Shown: positions 1 to 8,129 of the stretch, piece by piece
Layout of the letters: every line of letters starts with the position of its first letter
How positions within the stretch are numbered: position 1 is the stretch's first letter
Source: Homoserinimonas sp.
GTDB taxonomy: Bacteria > Actinomycetota > Actinomycetes > Actinomycetales > Microbacteriaceae
Length of the DNA: 64,000 nt
Direction: 5' to 3'
Assembly (NCBI GenBank): GCA_023957835.1
Contig: JAMLGP010000001.1
Coordinates: forward strand, 1,729,575-1,793,574
Position numbers and translations under genes: made by a program
The notes under the pieces: generated by a model
What the model saw: the letters and a program-made list of their open reading frames with translations, nothing else
Database searches by the model: none
What the model was told of the DNA's origin: nothing

Positions 1-2
1 AA

Positions 3-113
3 CAAGCCATAGCAACCAGTGCTCTGTCTCCCTCGCGCGAAACAACCCGAATAGTCCAGTCGACCCTTGACGATGATGGAGGACTAATCGGCGCGGCGCT
101 TCTACTCTACTGA
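3..113 (+). CDS. ROK-family sugar kinase/regulator, C-terminal end only (partial)
   Basis: An open frame enters from the left edge and stops with TGA at 111-113. Its last 36 residues end in a segment (DDDGGLIGAALLLY) that matches the usual C-terminus of ROK-family glucokinases and repressors, where an 'aGLiGAA' motif forms the last helix. Nothing of the ATP site, sugar site or zinc motif is inside the window, so kinase and regulator cannot be told apart. It converges on the acyl-CoA dehydrogenase gene, with about 50 bp between the two stops. Confidence 0.55.
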   Translation, partial: QAIATSALSPSRETTRIVQSTLDDDGGLIGAALLLY

Positions 114-162
114 TTCGTTGTCCTGTGACGATTGGGCCGAAACTCCGAAAAAATAGGTCGAA

Positions 163-1767
163 TCAGTGCCTCTCGAGGATCGAATTGAGGTCGCATCCGC
201 TCGGAAGAGAGCCGTAGAGTCCGGAAGTCTGGTCTCCAAGCCGAGCAGCGACAAATGCCTCCGATACCGGGCTAGGCGACCAGCGGATCATGAGAGAGGC
301 CTCAAGCAGCAGGGCCAGCCTTTCGGTCAGCCTGCGAGCGCTGCGCTCATCCGGTCCCGAAGCCAGCAATTGTCTAGTGCTGGCAAGGTAGGAGTCGAAC
401 TGCGGGTTTTCTCCGTCCGCGAGGGCAACTTCGGCCATGAATGCTTCAACCGTCGCCGGCTCCTTCGCTATCGCTCTGAGCACATCAAGCGCGATGACAT
501 TCCCTGAACCTTCCCAGATCGCCAGTACCGGCTGCTCCCTGAATCTGCGGGCGATCGGAAAGTCCAGGATGTAGCCGTTTCCTCCGAGGCACTCCATGGC
601 TTCATAGGCGTGGCCGGGCCCTCGTTTGCAGACCCAGTACTTTGTCACTGCAGTAGCAAGTCGGCGGAAGGCAATTTCCTCTTCGCTCGCGTCCTCATCC
701 ATGGCCCTTGCAAGTCTCATGCCTGCCAGAGTGGCGGCTTCCGCTTCCAGTGCCAGATCAGCGACGACCGATGCCATCGCGGCTTGATCGATAAGGAGTT
801 TGCCGAAGGCTTTGCGGTGCCGAACGTGCCAAAGTGCTTCTGCAACCGATTCGCGCATTCCGGCCGCGGTGCCGAGAACGCAGTCGAATCGGGTCGCGGC
901 GACCATCTCGATAATGGTCGCGATCCCGCGGCCTTCTTCCCCCACGAGGAAGGCAACGGTGTCGCTGAACTCCACCTCTGCCGAGGCGTTCGAGCGATTG
1001 CCAAGCTTGTCCTTGAGTCTTTGCAGATTGAAGGTGTTCCGGGTCCCGTCATCCAGTACTCGCGGCAGGAGGAAGCAACTGAGACCTTTCGGGGTCTGCG
1101 CCAGGACCAAGAACGCGTCCGACATTGGAGCGCTGCAGAACCATTTGTGACCTGTTAGCCGATAGCTTCCGTCGGCGCTGCGCTTTGCCGTGGTCGTATT
1201 CGACCTGACGTCAGAACCGCCCTGTTTTTCGGTCATTCCCATGCCGAAAATCGCTGACGGCTTCTCGGAATCAAGTTCGGGATGATACTCGCGGCTGAGA
1301 ATTTTCGGCAGCCATTTGCTGCTTAGCTCTGCGGAATTGACCAGGGCAGGGACCACGGCGTGAGTCATTGAAACCGGGCAGGCGTGCCCTGGCTCAATCT
1401 GGGCGAAGAGCATGAAGGCGGCAGCTCTCGCGATGTTGGCTCCCGGGCGAGGATCTGCCCAGGCGGCCGAATGGGCTCCATAGCTCAGAGCCGAGCCGAT
1501 TATCCGGTGGTACGACTCGTCGTATTCGACTTCGTCGATCCGGTTTCCGTAGCGGTCATGGGTCTTCAACACCGGCGTATGCTCGTTTGCCGCTTTGGCA
1601 TCCGACTGGAATTGCTCAGTCCCGACGAGTCTCCCTATTTCGTGGAGAGTCGGTATCGACCATTCCGCATCCAGCCTCCTCACCGACTCGACGAGAACGG
1701 TGTTTTCCGCGAACTCGTCAACTCCTGCTCTCGGCGGAGTCTGATTCAGAACTTCGTGCGTTGGCAC
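163..1767 (-). CDS. AidB-like acyl-CoA dehydrogenase family flavoprotein
   Basis: This is a 534-residue acyl-CoA dehydrogenase fold protein. The flavin-contact motif FGMGMTEKQGGSDVRSN near residue 175 and the C-terminal ARRFREQPVLAIWEGSGN are both characteristic of the AidB subgroup (E. coli AidB, isovaleryl-CoA dehydrogenase-like) rather than of fatty-acid beta-oxidation enzymes. The length also fits AidB (about 540) better than the usual 380-400. AidB binds FAD and DNA in alkylation stress; whether this protein does so or oxidises an acyl-CoA is inference. It starts with GTG 26 bp after the dimethylargininase gene on the same strand, so the two are probably co-transcribed. Confidence 0.85.
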   Translation of the reverse strand: MPTHEVLNQTPPRAGVDEFAENTVLVESVRRLDAEWSIPTLHEIGRLVGTEQFQSDAKAANEHTPVLKTHDRYGNRIDEVEYDESYHRIIGSALSYGAHSAAWADPRPGANIARAAAFMLFAQIEPGHACPVSMTHAVVPALVNSAELSSKWLPKILSREYHPELDSEKPSAIFGMGMTEKQGGSDVRSNTTTAKRSADGSYRLTGHKWFCSAPMSDAFLVLAQTPKGLSCFLLPRVLDDGTRNTFNLQRLKDKLGNRSNASAEVEFSDTVAFLVGEEGRGIATIIEMVAATRFDCVLGTAAGMRESVAEALWHVRHRKAFGKLLIDQAAMASVVADLALEAEAATLAGMRLARAMDEDASEEEIAFRRLATAVTKYWVCKRGPGHAYEAMECLGGNGYILDFPIARRFREQPVLAIWEGSGNVIALDVLRAIAKEPATVEAFMAEVALADGENPQFDSYLASTRQLLASGPDERSARRLTERLALLLEASLMIRWSPSPVSEAFVAARLGDQTSGLYGSLPSGCDLNSILERH

Positions 1768-1793
1768 GCCTCCACGCTAGTCCGGAATCGTCG

Positions 1794-2657
1794 TCAGCGC
1801 CTCAACTCGAGAGTGCAGCACTTCACTCCGCCGCCGCCGAGCAGCAACTCTGAAAGGTCGACGCCGATCGGGTTGTACCCGCGCTCGCGCAATTGCTTCT
1901 CAAAGCCAGTGGCGCGGGAAGCAATGACTATGTTCTTCCCGTCTGAATAGGAGTTCAGGCCGAGCACTGAAGCATCCTGTTCGCTGACCAGAATCGCATC
2001 CGGATATCTCTTCTGAAGAATTGAGAGACTCGCTTCACTGAACGCAGACGGAAGGTACGCGATGTTCGCAGCCTCCCCCGGTGCAGGAGCAGGGTCGAGA
2101 ACCGCAATTGCAGTGTCCAGGTGGTAGAAGCTCGGGTTTACGAGTTCGAGAGTCACGACCTCGCGCCCGAAGATCTCGGCTACCTCCTTGTGGCTGTTGG
2201 AGTCGCTGCGGAATCCGGTTCCGGCGAGGATTGCATCGCCAACGAGCAGGAAGTCGCCTTCGCCCTCGTTGACCTCGCGGGGAACGCGCACGTCGAATCC
2301 GTGCTCTCTGAACCAGTCCATGTAAGCGGGACCCTCCGGCTGGCGCTGAGGGTAGGTGAAGCTCGCTCCATAAGCTATGTTGTCGAGCACGAAGCCGCCG
2401 TTGGCCGAATAGACCATATCCGGAAGACCGTCGATCGGGTCGATTAGTTCGACATCGAAGCCGAGATTCTTGTAGGTGTCGAAGAGAACCTGCCACTGTC
2501 TGACCGCAAGACCGGTATCGGTCGGGTCCTCAGGGTGCATCCACGGGTTGATTCGGTACGACACCGTGTAGTAGTCGGGTCTGCACATAAGCACTGTGCG
2601 ATGAGAAGGATGACGATCAATTGTTGAAGCCTGATCGTCGACAAAGGTTTGAGTCAT
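1794..2657 (-). CDS. ddaH: N(G),N(G)-dimethylarginine dimethylaminohydrolase (dimethylargininase)
   Basis: The 287-residue product belongs to the amidinotransferase/deiminase superfamily. It has the N-terminal substrate loop (MCRPDYYTVSYRINPWM), a mid-protein GEGDFLL segment, the catalytic histidine in PSFYHLDTAI, and the catalytic cysteine in the C-terminal GGGGVKCCTLELRR. This Cys near the extreme C-terminus is the DDAH arrangement; arginine deiminases are about 400 residues long. The expected reaction is hydrolysis of methylated arginine to citrulline plus methylamine; a related ornithine- or arginine-processing role is possible. The gene is divergent from an Lrp-type regulator across a 155-bp gap and lies just upstream of the AidB-like gene on its own strand. 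Confidence 0.85.
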   Translation of the reverse strand: MTQTFVDDQASTIDRHPSHRTVLMCRPDYYTVSYRINPWMHPEDPTDTGLAVRQWQVLFDTYKNLGFDVELIDPIDGLPDMVYSANGGFVLDNIAYGASFTYPQRQPEGPAYMDWFREHGFDVRVPREVNEGEGDFLLVGDAILAGTGFRSDSNSHKEVAEIFGREVVTLELVNPSFYHLDTAIAVLDPAPAPGEAANIAYLPSAFSEASLSILQKRYPDAILVSEQDASVLGLNSYSDGKNIVIASRATGFEKQLRERGYNPIGVDLSELLLGGGGVKCCTLELRR

Positions 2658-2743
2658 TTCGCCTCCGGTTGGGTGCGGCGGACCAGGTCACTCACTCGAG
2701 CCCCTCAGGGGACGCCGATTCAAGTTTTCACCAAGGACCCGAG

Positions 2744-2767
2744 TAGTGCTTGCCGCAATGCGCACTA
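2744..2767. promoter_or_regulatory. candidate operator between ddaH and the Lrp-type gene
   Basis: The divergent intergenic region contains the inverted repeat TAGTGC-N12-GCACTA, with perfect 6-bp arms. It lies about 87 bp upstream of ddaH and 45 bp upstream of the Lrp-type gene, where an Lrp-family autoregulator would act. The assignment is inferred from position and symmetry only. Confidence 0.35.
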
Positions 2768-2812
2768 TTCCTGCGTGATCACTAGTGTTTACACAAGTTT
2801 TCGCCATAGAGT

Positions 2813-3256
2813 GTGCAAGTGGACAACCTTGATTATCGAATCATCGATTTGTTGCGTCAGAACGCCAGAGCCGGATACGGCGATATCGGCGAGGTAATAG
2901 GCCTTTCTGCTTCAGCGGTCAAGCGAAGAGTCGATCGGCTGGTTGCGGACAAGGTGATCCGAGGGTTCACGATCCAGGTCGATCCGAATGTCGACGGGCT
3001 TGCAACGGAAGCCTACGTAGAACTCTTCTGCCGAGGCACTGTGTCTCCGGATGAACTCAGGCGAATCCTCGCATCAGTTCCGGAAGTCGTGGACGCCGGC
3101 ACGGTTACCGGCAGTGCCGATGCAATCATGCACATGCGCTCAAGAGACATTGCGAGTCTGGAAGTGGCGCTTGAGCGGGTTCGGCTGGCGCCGAACGTCG
3201 ACCACACCCGCTCGGCAATCGTGCTCTCGAAGCTAATTCATCGCAACTATGAGTAG
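2813..3256 (+). CDS. Lrp/AsnC-family transcriptional regulator
   Basis: This 147-residue protein has the family's two parts: an N-terminal AsnC-type helix-turn-helix (LDYRIIDLLRQNARAGYGDIGEV and SASAVKRRVDRLVADKVI, residues 5-50) and a C-terminal RAM effector-binding domain (about 65-140). The start is GTG at 2813; a second GTG lies two codons later. No clear Shine-Dalgarno sequence precedes it, so the message may be leaderless. Being divergent from ddaH, it most likely controls that operon in response to an amino acid such as arginine or a methylarginine. That target is inference. Confidence 0.88.
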   Translation: MQVDNLDYRIIDLLRQNARAGYGDIGEVIGLSASAVKRRVDRLVADKVIRGFTIQVDPNVDGLATEAYVELFCRGTVSPDELRRILASVPEVVDAGTVTGSADAIMHMRSRDIASLEVALERVRLAPNVDHTRSAIVLSKLIHRNYE

Positions 3257-3282
3257 TTGAAATTTGAAGCGGCGCCCCAAAC

Positions 3283-3828
3283 TCATTTCCAGTCGCTGAC
3301 CGCCGCATCTCTGGTAGAGGGCAGTTTCACGTCTTCCGCCCATCGCGCAGCCCACCTGGGAATCGCCTGCATCGAATTCTCCAGCTCTAGAAATTCGGTC
3401 AGTTCATCCATTGGTGCATTGCCGCCGGAATCCTTAAGGAATCTGAGGGCGACCATCATTTTGGCGTAGATCTCCCCGCCGACAGTGAATCTATGTTCCA
3501 GAAAGACATTCTTTTCACCAGCTCCTGCGAATCTGCTCTCCAGTTCGAAGCGCCGCCAGGGTCTTAGCGACTTTCGGAAACTAATGGTCGAGCTCACTAC
3601 AACCGGATACCAGCCTTTCTTCCTCATCGGTTTCCAGAGTCCGCGTGCTTGAAGTAGTTCGATCCTTCCGATGTCCGAGATTGAGAGATAACGACCGTTG
3701 TTCATGTGACCGTTTAGGTCAAGATCAGTGGGAAGTACACGGAATCTGCTGTAGCTGACTTCCCTGGTGCTCGCGATCTTTTGACTCGTACGGAAGTAGT
3801 GGAGCAGGGTTCGCCAAATTAGATTCAC
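3283..3828 (-). CDS. acyl-CoA thioesterase-like protein (THEM6-type hotdog fold)
   Basis: The product of about 181 residues has the hotdog-fold segment LPTDLDLNGHMNNGRYLS followed by DIGRIELLQARGLWKP, which is the signature of 4HBT-like THEM6 family proteins. The NGHMNNGRY stretch corresponds to the catalytic loop of 4HBT thioesterases. I place the start at GTG 3828 (reading MNLIWRTLL), which matches the family N-terminus; an upstream TTG at 3849 would add seven residues. The substrate is unknown. It is divergent from the polyamine-type ABC operon across a repeat-rich region. Confidence 0.7.
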   Translation of the reverse strand: MNLIWRTLLHYFRTSQKIASTREVSYSRFRVLPTDLDLNGHMNNGRYLSISDIGRIELLQARGLWKPMRKKGWYPVVVSSTISFRKSLRPWRRFELESRFAGAGEKNVFLEHRFTVGGEIYAKMMVALRFLKDSGGNAPMDELTEFLELENSMQAIPRWAARWAEDVKLPSTRDAAVSDWK

Positions 3829-3897
3829 TTTCGAAGAATACGCCAACAACCGTATGCATCAGAGACTGCGGATTTGACGGGCAAATAGCGTCTGCAA

Positions 3898-3946
3898 TTG
3901 CGAAATCGTTGGCAAAATCTTGCAACTGATGCCGAAAACGTTGCAA
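3898..3946. repeat. phased TTGCAA-like short repeats upstream of the ABC operon
   Basis: Five related short motifs recur with 10-11 bp spacing: TTGCGAA at 3898, TTGGCAA at 3909, TTGCAA at 3920, TGCCGAA at 3930 and TTGCAA at 3941. All would face the same side of the helix. The cluster lies between the thioesterase gene and the ABC operon, so it is a plausible multi-site operator. No binding protein can be named. Confidence 0.45.
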
Positions 3947-4019
3947 AAGGCTCGGATTTCCGCTTGACTTCGAAGAATCCGTGAGTCGAAGTGCACGAAA
4001 TCGGAAGGTACACAGGGCC

Positions 4020-5168
4020 GTGACCACAACCTCTGGGGCTATTGCAGTCGAGAAGCGGCCAGACGAGCCCGCCGGCACAGTGGTGCTCGATTCCGTAACC
4101 AAGATCTTCGGCGAATCAACCGCGGTCGACAACATATCCCTGAGAGTCGAGCCCGGTGAGTTTCTGTCGCTGCTGGGTCCATCAGGATGCGGCAAGACGA
4201 CCACTCTCAGAATGCTTGCCGGATTCGAAACTCCGAACTCGGGATCCATCCGGATTTCCGGCGAAGACGTGCTCGGAATTCCGCCGTACAAGCGCAATGT
4301 GAATACCGTTTTTCAGGCATACGCCCTCTTTCCGCACCTGAGCGTCGCGGAAAACGTCGCTTACGGCCTGCAACAGAAGAAGGTTCCGAAGGCGGAGGTC
4401 CGGGAAAAGGTGGTTTCCGCTCTCGAAATGGTCAAGATGCGCAGTTTCGCCGATCGGAAACCGACGCAGCTTTCCGGCGGACAGCAGCAGCGAATCGCAC
4501 TTGCCCGCGCGCTGGTGAATCAGCCGGCGGTGCTGCTGCTCGACGAGCCGCTTGGAGCACTGGACCGGCAGTTGCGTGAGGAAATGCAGCTTGAATTGAA
4601 GTTGCTCCAATCGCAGTTGGGCATCACCTTCATCTTTGTCACCCACGATCAGGGTGAAGCGCTCTCGATGAGCGATCGAATCGCAATCATGAGAGAGGGA
4701 AAGATCGAGCAACTGGCGGATGCCGAGACGATTTACAGTTCACCGACCTCCGCCTATGTGGCAGGCTTCATAGGCCAGCAGAACTTCTTCGAAGGCACCC
4801 TCAACAAGGACGGCAATCTGGAGAACTCCGGAGGAAAGATCCGCGCCGCAATTCCGCTTTCGGCTCAGACCGGAACGGCAGTCAGAGCAGCCATCAGGCC
4901 CGAAGACATCACCATTGATTCAAAGGAGCCGGGTCCGCAAATCAATGCGATTTCCGGGAGCCTCGTCAGCATCTCCCACCTTGGCGAGACTCTGCAGTAT
5001 CTGGTTGACGTGGGAGGCGGCCACACGGTGCTCGCCAGGCGGCCAAGGCCCGGAGCCCCGAGACTCGAACTCAAGTCGAAAGTTTGGTGCACGTGGACCC
5101 CGGAAAGCGTGCTTATGTTCCATGCCCATGAAGAGTCGCCAGGCTCGCACGATTCACCGGAGGAGTGA
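4020..5168 (+). CDS. potA: polyamine-type ABC transporter, ATP-binding protein
   Basis: The 382-residue ATPase has Walker A GPSGCGKTT, the signature LSGGQQQRIALARAL, Walker B LLLDEPLGALD, the switch histidine in FVTHDQGEA and a C-terminal TOBE-like domain. This is the PotA/MalK-type architecture. I use GTG 4020, preceded by GGAAGG; GTG 3981 in the same frame would add 13 residues. It energises import of the substrate delivered by the next gene product. It is the first gene of a five-gene run (ATPase, binding protein, two permeases, amidohydrolase). The context fits spermidine/putrescine uptake, but other cationic or opine-like substrates are possible. Confidence 0.88.
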   Translation: MTTTSGAIAVEKRPDEPAGTVVLDSVTKIFGESTAVDNISLRVEPGEFLSLLGPSGCGKTTTLRMLAGFETPNSGSIRISGEDVLGIPPYKRNVNTVFQAYALFPHLSVAENVAYGLQQKKVPKAEVREKVVSALEMVKMRSFADRKPTQLSGGQQQRIALARALVNQPAVLLLDEPLGALDRQLREEMQLELKLLQSQLGITFIFVTHDQGEALSMSDRIAIMREGKIEQLADAETIYSSPTSAYVAGFIGQQNFFEGTLNKDGNLENSGGKIRAAIPLSAQTGTAVRAAIRPEDITIDSKEPGPQINAISGSLVSISHLGETLQYLVDVGGGHTVLARRPRPGAPRLELKSKVWCTWTPESVLMFHAHEESPGSHDSPEE

Positions 5169-5169
5169 A

Positions 5170-6336
5170 ATGCCAACAGAGAACAGCCACATCAAGATTC
5201 TGGCCAGCGCACCGGCAGCGAGAATCATCGCGAGAGAACTGAATCGACGCAGATTCCTCGGTTTCGCTGCAGCCGCGGGAGGAGCGGCTTTCCTTGCTGC
5301 CTGCAGTTCGCCGGAGTCGACGCTCTCAAACGGGCTCGAATCCCAGCTGTCCATGTACTCATGGGGCGACTACGACGCACCGGAAGTACTCACCGCCTTC
5401 ACCAAGGACCTGGGTCCAAAGCTCACCGTGGACTCTTTCGGTTCGAATGAAGAGATGATTTCGAAGCTCGTCGGAACCAAGGGAACCAGCGGATATGACA
5501 TTGTCGTACCCACCGGCCCGTACATCCCCCAGATGGTGGAAAACAACCTGCTGATGAAGCTCGACCACAGACAGATTCCGAACCTGAAGTACATGGACCC
5601 CGCATTTCTGGGCCGCGACTGGGATCCGACCAACGCATACTCGATCTGCAAGGCCTGGGGAACTACCGGGTTTGTCTACGACAAGACAGTGATCACCCGT
5701 GATCTTTTCACCTGGAACGACTTCTTCGACGCTGCAATGAATGAAGCGAGCGGCAGTGTGAGCATTCTCGATGACCCGGGCGAAATCACCGGAATGTTCT
5801 ATTGGGCCAACGGAATCGACTGGAACACGACAAAGAAGGAAGATATCGACGCGGCCGAAGACTTTCTGGTCAACAAGCTCGCCCCGCACGTGGCAGCCTT
5901 CAACTCCTATCCTGGCTCTGACGCGGTGCCGCAGGATCTGCAGGCTCTCATTCAGATCTGGAACGGGGATGCGAGGCTTGGAATCTCCGAGAGCGATGAT
6001 CCCGACAAGTGGGTCTGGAGACTCGGTGCTCCAACGACCGAATTGTGGATGGACAACTGGTCGATTGCAGAGGGCGCGCCGCACCCGAAGGCCGCACACG
6101 CCTTCATCAACTACGTCCTCGAACCGGCGAACTCTCTCGCCGAGCTCGACTACATCGGCTACCACACCGGAGCGATCGATATTGAGCAAAAGGCGAAGGA
6201 TGAAGGGCTTGAGATGCTCGATATGGTGTTCTTCACTCCTGACCAGATTGCGACCATGAAGGACGCCGAAGTAAACGAGGCGCAGGAAAGAACGGTCGAC
6301 ATCTGGAACAAGATGAAGGCCGCAGCGGGCGCCTGA
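5170..6336 (+). CDS. potD: polyamine-type ABC transporter, substrate-binding lipoprotein
   Basis: The 388-residue protein starts at ATG 5170, with GGAGG inside the end of the ATPase gene. Its N-terminus combines a twin-arginine stretch (NRRRFLGF) with a lipobox (FLAAC, Cys near residue 41), so it is probably exported folded and lipid-anchored. The mature part begins LSMYSWGDYDAPEV and contains GYDIVVPTGPYI and KAWGTTGFVYDK, typical of PotD/spermidine-putrescine-binding proteins (SBP_bac family 8). It captures substrate outside the membrane for the two permeases that follow. The exact ligand is not readable from sequence. Confidence 0.87.
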   Translation: MPTENSHIKILASAPAARIIARELNRRRFLGFAAAAGGAAFLAACSSPESTLSNGLESQLSMYSWGDYDAPEVLTAFTKDLGPKLTVDSFGSNEEMISKLVGTKGTSGYDIVVPTGPYIPQMVENNLLMKLDHRQIPNLKYMDPAFLGRDWDPTNAYSICKAWGTTGFVYDKTVITRDLFTWNDFFDAAMNEASGSVSILDDPGEITGMFYWANGIDWNTTKKEDIDAAEDFLVNKLAPHVAAFNSYPGSDAVPQDLQALIQIWNGDARLGISESDDPDKWVWRLGAPTTELWMDNWSIAEGAPHPKAAHAFINYVLEPANSLAELDYIGYHTGAIDIEQKAKDEGLEMLDMVFFTPDQIATMKDAEVNEAQERTVDIWNKMKAAAGA

Positions 6337-6337
6337 T

Positions 6338-7231
6338 GTGAGCAGGTTGAGACTTCCGCGACCGATTCTGGCCTTTCCGGCCATTGGCTGGCTGCTGATC
6401 TTCTTTGTGGCACCGGTATTGCTGGTGCTCTGGTTCAGCTTCGGTTACAAGCCTGGGGTCTTCCAGACTCACGCGAACGACAAGCTTTCATTCGATCGGT
6501 ACGCGGAAGCTCTCAACCCGACTTTCTTCACGACCTTCTGGAATACCCTCTGGGTGGGAGTGGCTGGCACTTTGCTTTGCCTGATCATCGCATTTCCGGT
6601 CGCCTACTGGATGGCGGCGAAGATTCCCTCCCGCTATCGCGGACTGCTCATCGCCCTGGTCATGGTCCCGTACTGGACCAACTTCCTGGTTCGAACCATC
6701 GGGTGGCAAATCATTCTCGCTCCGCACGGGTGGCTCAGCGCAGCTCTCAACTGGCTTGGACTGATAGACGGCTCGCTCGACATCCTCTACACCCGAAGCG
6801 CAGTGCTGCTCGGCGTTGTCTACAACTATCTGCCCCTAATGATTCTGCCGCTCTATGTCGCCTTCGATCGGGTTAGTCAGGACATGCGAGAAGCAAGCAA
6901 AGACCTCGGCGCCGGCAGAATCGCGACGCTATTGCGAGTAACAATCCCGCTTGCAATGCCGGGAATTATCGTCGGAACCCTGCTGGTCTACATTCCGCTC
7001 ATGGGCGACTACATCACTGCCACCGTCCTTGGAGGAGCCAAAGGCAACATGGCCGGCGTGCTCGTTGCCAGCCAGTTCCAGACTGCACAGAACTGGGCTC
7101 TGGGCTCGGCGATGGCAGTGCTACTCATCCTGCTGATTCTGGTTTCCGCCGCTCTGGCCGGGCTCATAATCTGGCTGCTGCTGCTTCCCTTCAACCGATC
7201 AAGGCGGCTAGTGATCGGGGTTGCAAAGTGA
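6338..7231 (+). CDS. potB: polyamine-type ABC transporter permease (PotB type)
   Basis: The 297-residue integral membrane protein has about six hydrophobic segments, starting with ILAFPAIGWLLIFFVAPVLLV, and the ATPase-coupling EAA loop REASKDLGAGRIATLLRVTIPLAMPG near residue 190. It starts with GTG one base after the binding-protein stop codon, so translation is probably coupled. It pairs with the next permease to form the channel of the importer. Confidence 0.88.
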   Translation: MSRLRLPRPILAFPAIGWLLIFFVAPVLLVLWFSFGYKPGVFQTHANDKLSFDRYAEALNPTFFTTFWNTLWVGVAGTLLCLIIAFPVAYWMAAKIPSRYRGLLIALVMVPYWTNFLVRTIGWQIILAPHGWLSAALNWLGLIDGSLDILYTRSAVLLGVVYNYLPLMILPLYVAFDRVSQDMREASKDLGAGRIATLLRVTIPLAMPGIIVGTLLVYIPLMGDYITATVLGGAKGNMAGVLVASQFQTAQNWALGSAMAVLLILLILVSAALAGLIIWLLLLPFNRSRRLVIGVAK

Positions 7232-8106
7232 CGAGTTCAGGTGCCATTGCGGCGCCGCGGAAGAACCGCAAGCCGCTAAATCTGGTTGAAGCCGGGCTGG
7301 GCGTATGGGGAGTAATCGTCTTCATCTTCCTGTTCGCCCCGATCGTCGTGATCTTCATCTACTCTTTCAACTCAGGACGACTCCTTACCTCCTGGGACGG
7401 CTTCGGCTTCCAGGGATACGAGGCGATGATCGCGAAACCGGCAGTCACAAGCTCAGTCTGGGTGAGCCTCAGAGCGGGGGTGCTTTCTTCTGTACTTGCG
7501 ACTCTGCTTGGGACTCTCGCCGGTGTGGCAATGGCCAGAAGGCCCGGAAAATGGGTGATCTGGTTTTCCGCGCTCTTGCTGTTTGTTGCGATTACCCCGG
7601 AGATTGTGGATGCCGTATCACTGCTTCCCTGGCTCGTCTTCCTCGGCCAGGATCTCGGCCTTGGAATCTTCAACGATGGAATCGTCAGACTGGTTGTCGG
7701 TCAGTCCCTGTTTTCAACCGCAGTGGTCACCTACATCGTGCGATCGAGGCTCGTAGGGCTGAATGAAAACCTCGAGGAGGCGTCGGCGGATTTGTATGCT
7801 TCACCGACGAAGACCTTCTGGAAGATCACTCTGCCTCTCGCGATGCCCGCCGTTCTCGCCGGTGCGCTCCTGTCCTTTACTCTGGGCCTCGACAACACAA
7901 TCGTCGCTTCATTCGTTCAGGTGTCCGGAACGACTCCGTGGCCGGTCTATGTCCTGAGCGCGGTGCGATCAGGACTTCGACCCGATATTGCATCCATGTC
8001 GGTCGTAATGCTCGTGCTGACTCTCGGAGCTATCGGACTTGTGGTGGTCGTACTCAAGAAGGCGGGGGATTCCGCTACCCAGATTGCGCGAACTTTGGCG
8101 GGTTAA
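7228..8106 (+). CDS. potC: polyamine-type ABC transporter permease (PotC type)
   Basis: The 292-residue membrane protein overlaps the preceding permease by four bases (GTGA). It has six predicted hydrophobic spans and an EAA motif (EEASADLYASPTKTFWKITLP) in the last third. The N-terminal half of its first span (VFIFLFAPIVVIFIYSFN) is typical of PotC. It completes the importer with the preceding ATPase, binding protein and PotB-type subunit. Confidence 0.88.
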   Translation: MTSSGAIAAPRKNRKPLNLVEAGLGVWGVIVFIFLFAPIVVIFIYSFNSGRLLTSWDGFGFQGYEAMIAKPAVTSSVWVSLRAGVLSSVLATLLGTLAGVAMARRPGKWVIWFSALLLFVAITPEIVDAVSLLPWLVFLGQDLGLGIFNDGIVRLVVGQSLFSTAVVTYIVRSRLVGLNENLEEASADLYASPTKTFWKITLPLAMPAVLAGALLSFTLGLDNTIVASFVQVSGTTPWPVYVLSAVRSGLRPDIASMSVVMLVLTLGAIGLVVVVLKKAGDSATQIARTLAG

Positions 8107-8129
8107 GCAAGGCAGCATTGGAGTTGCAA

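Noticed and set aside
610..1158. Plus-strand frame opposite the acyl-CoA dehydrogenase
   Set aside because: Shadow of the real minus-strand gene; no family resemblance.
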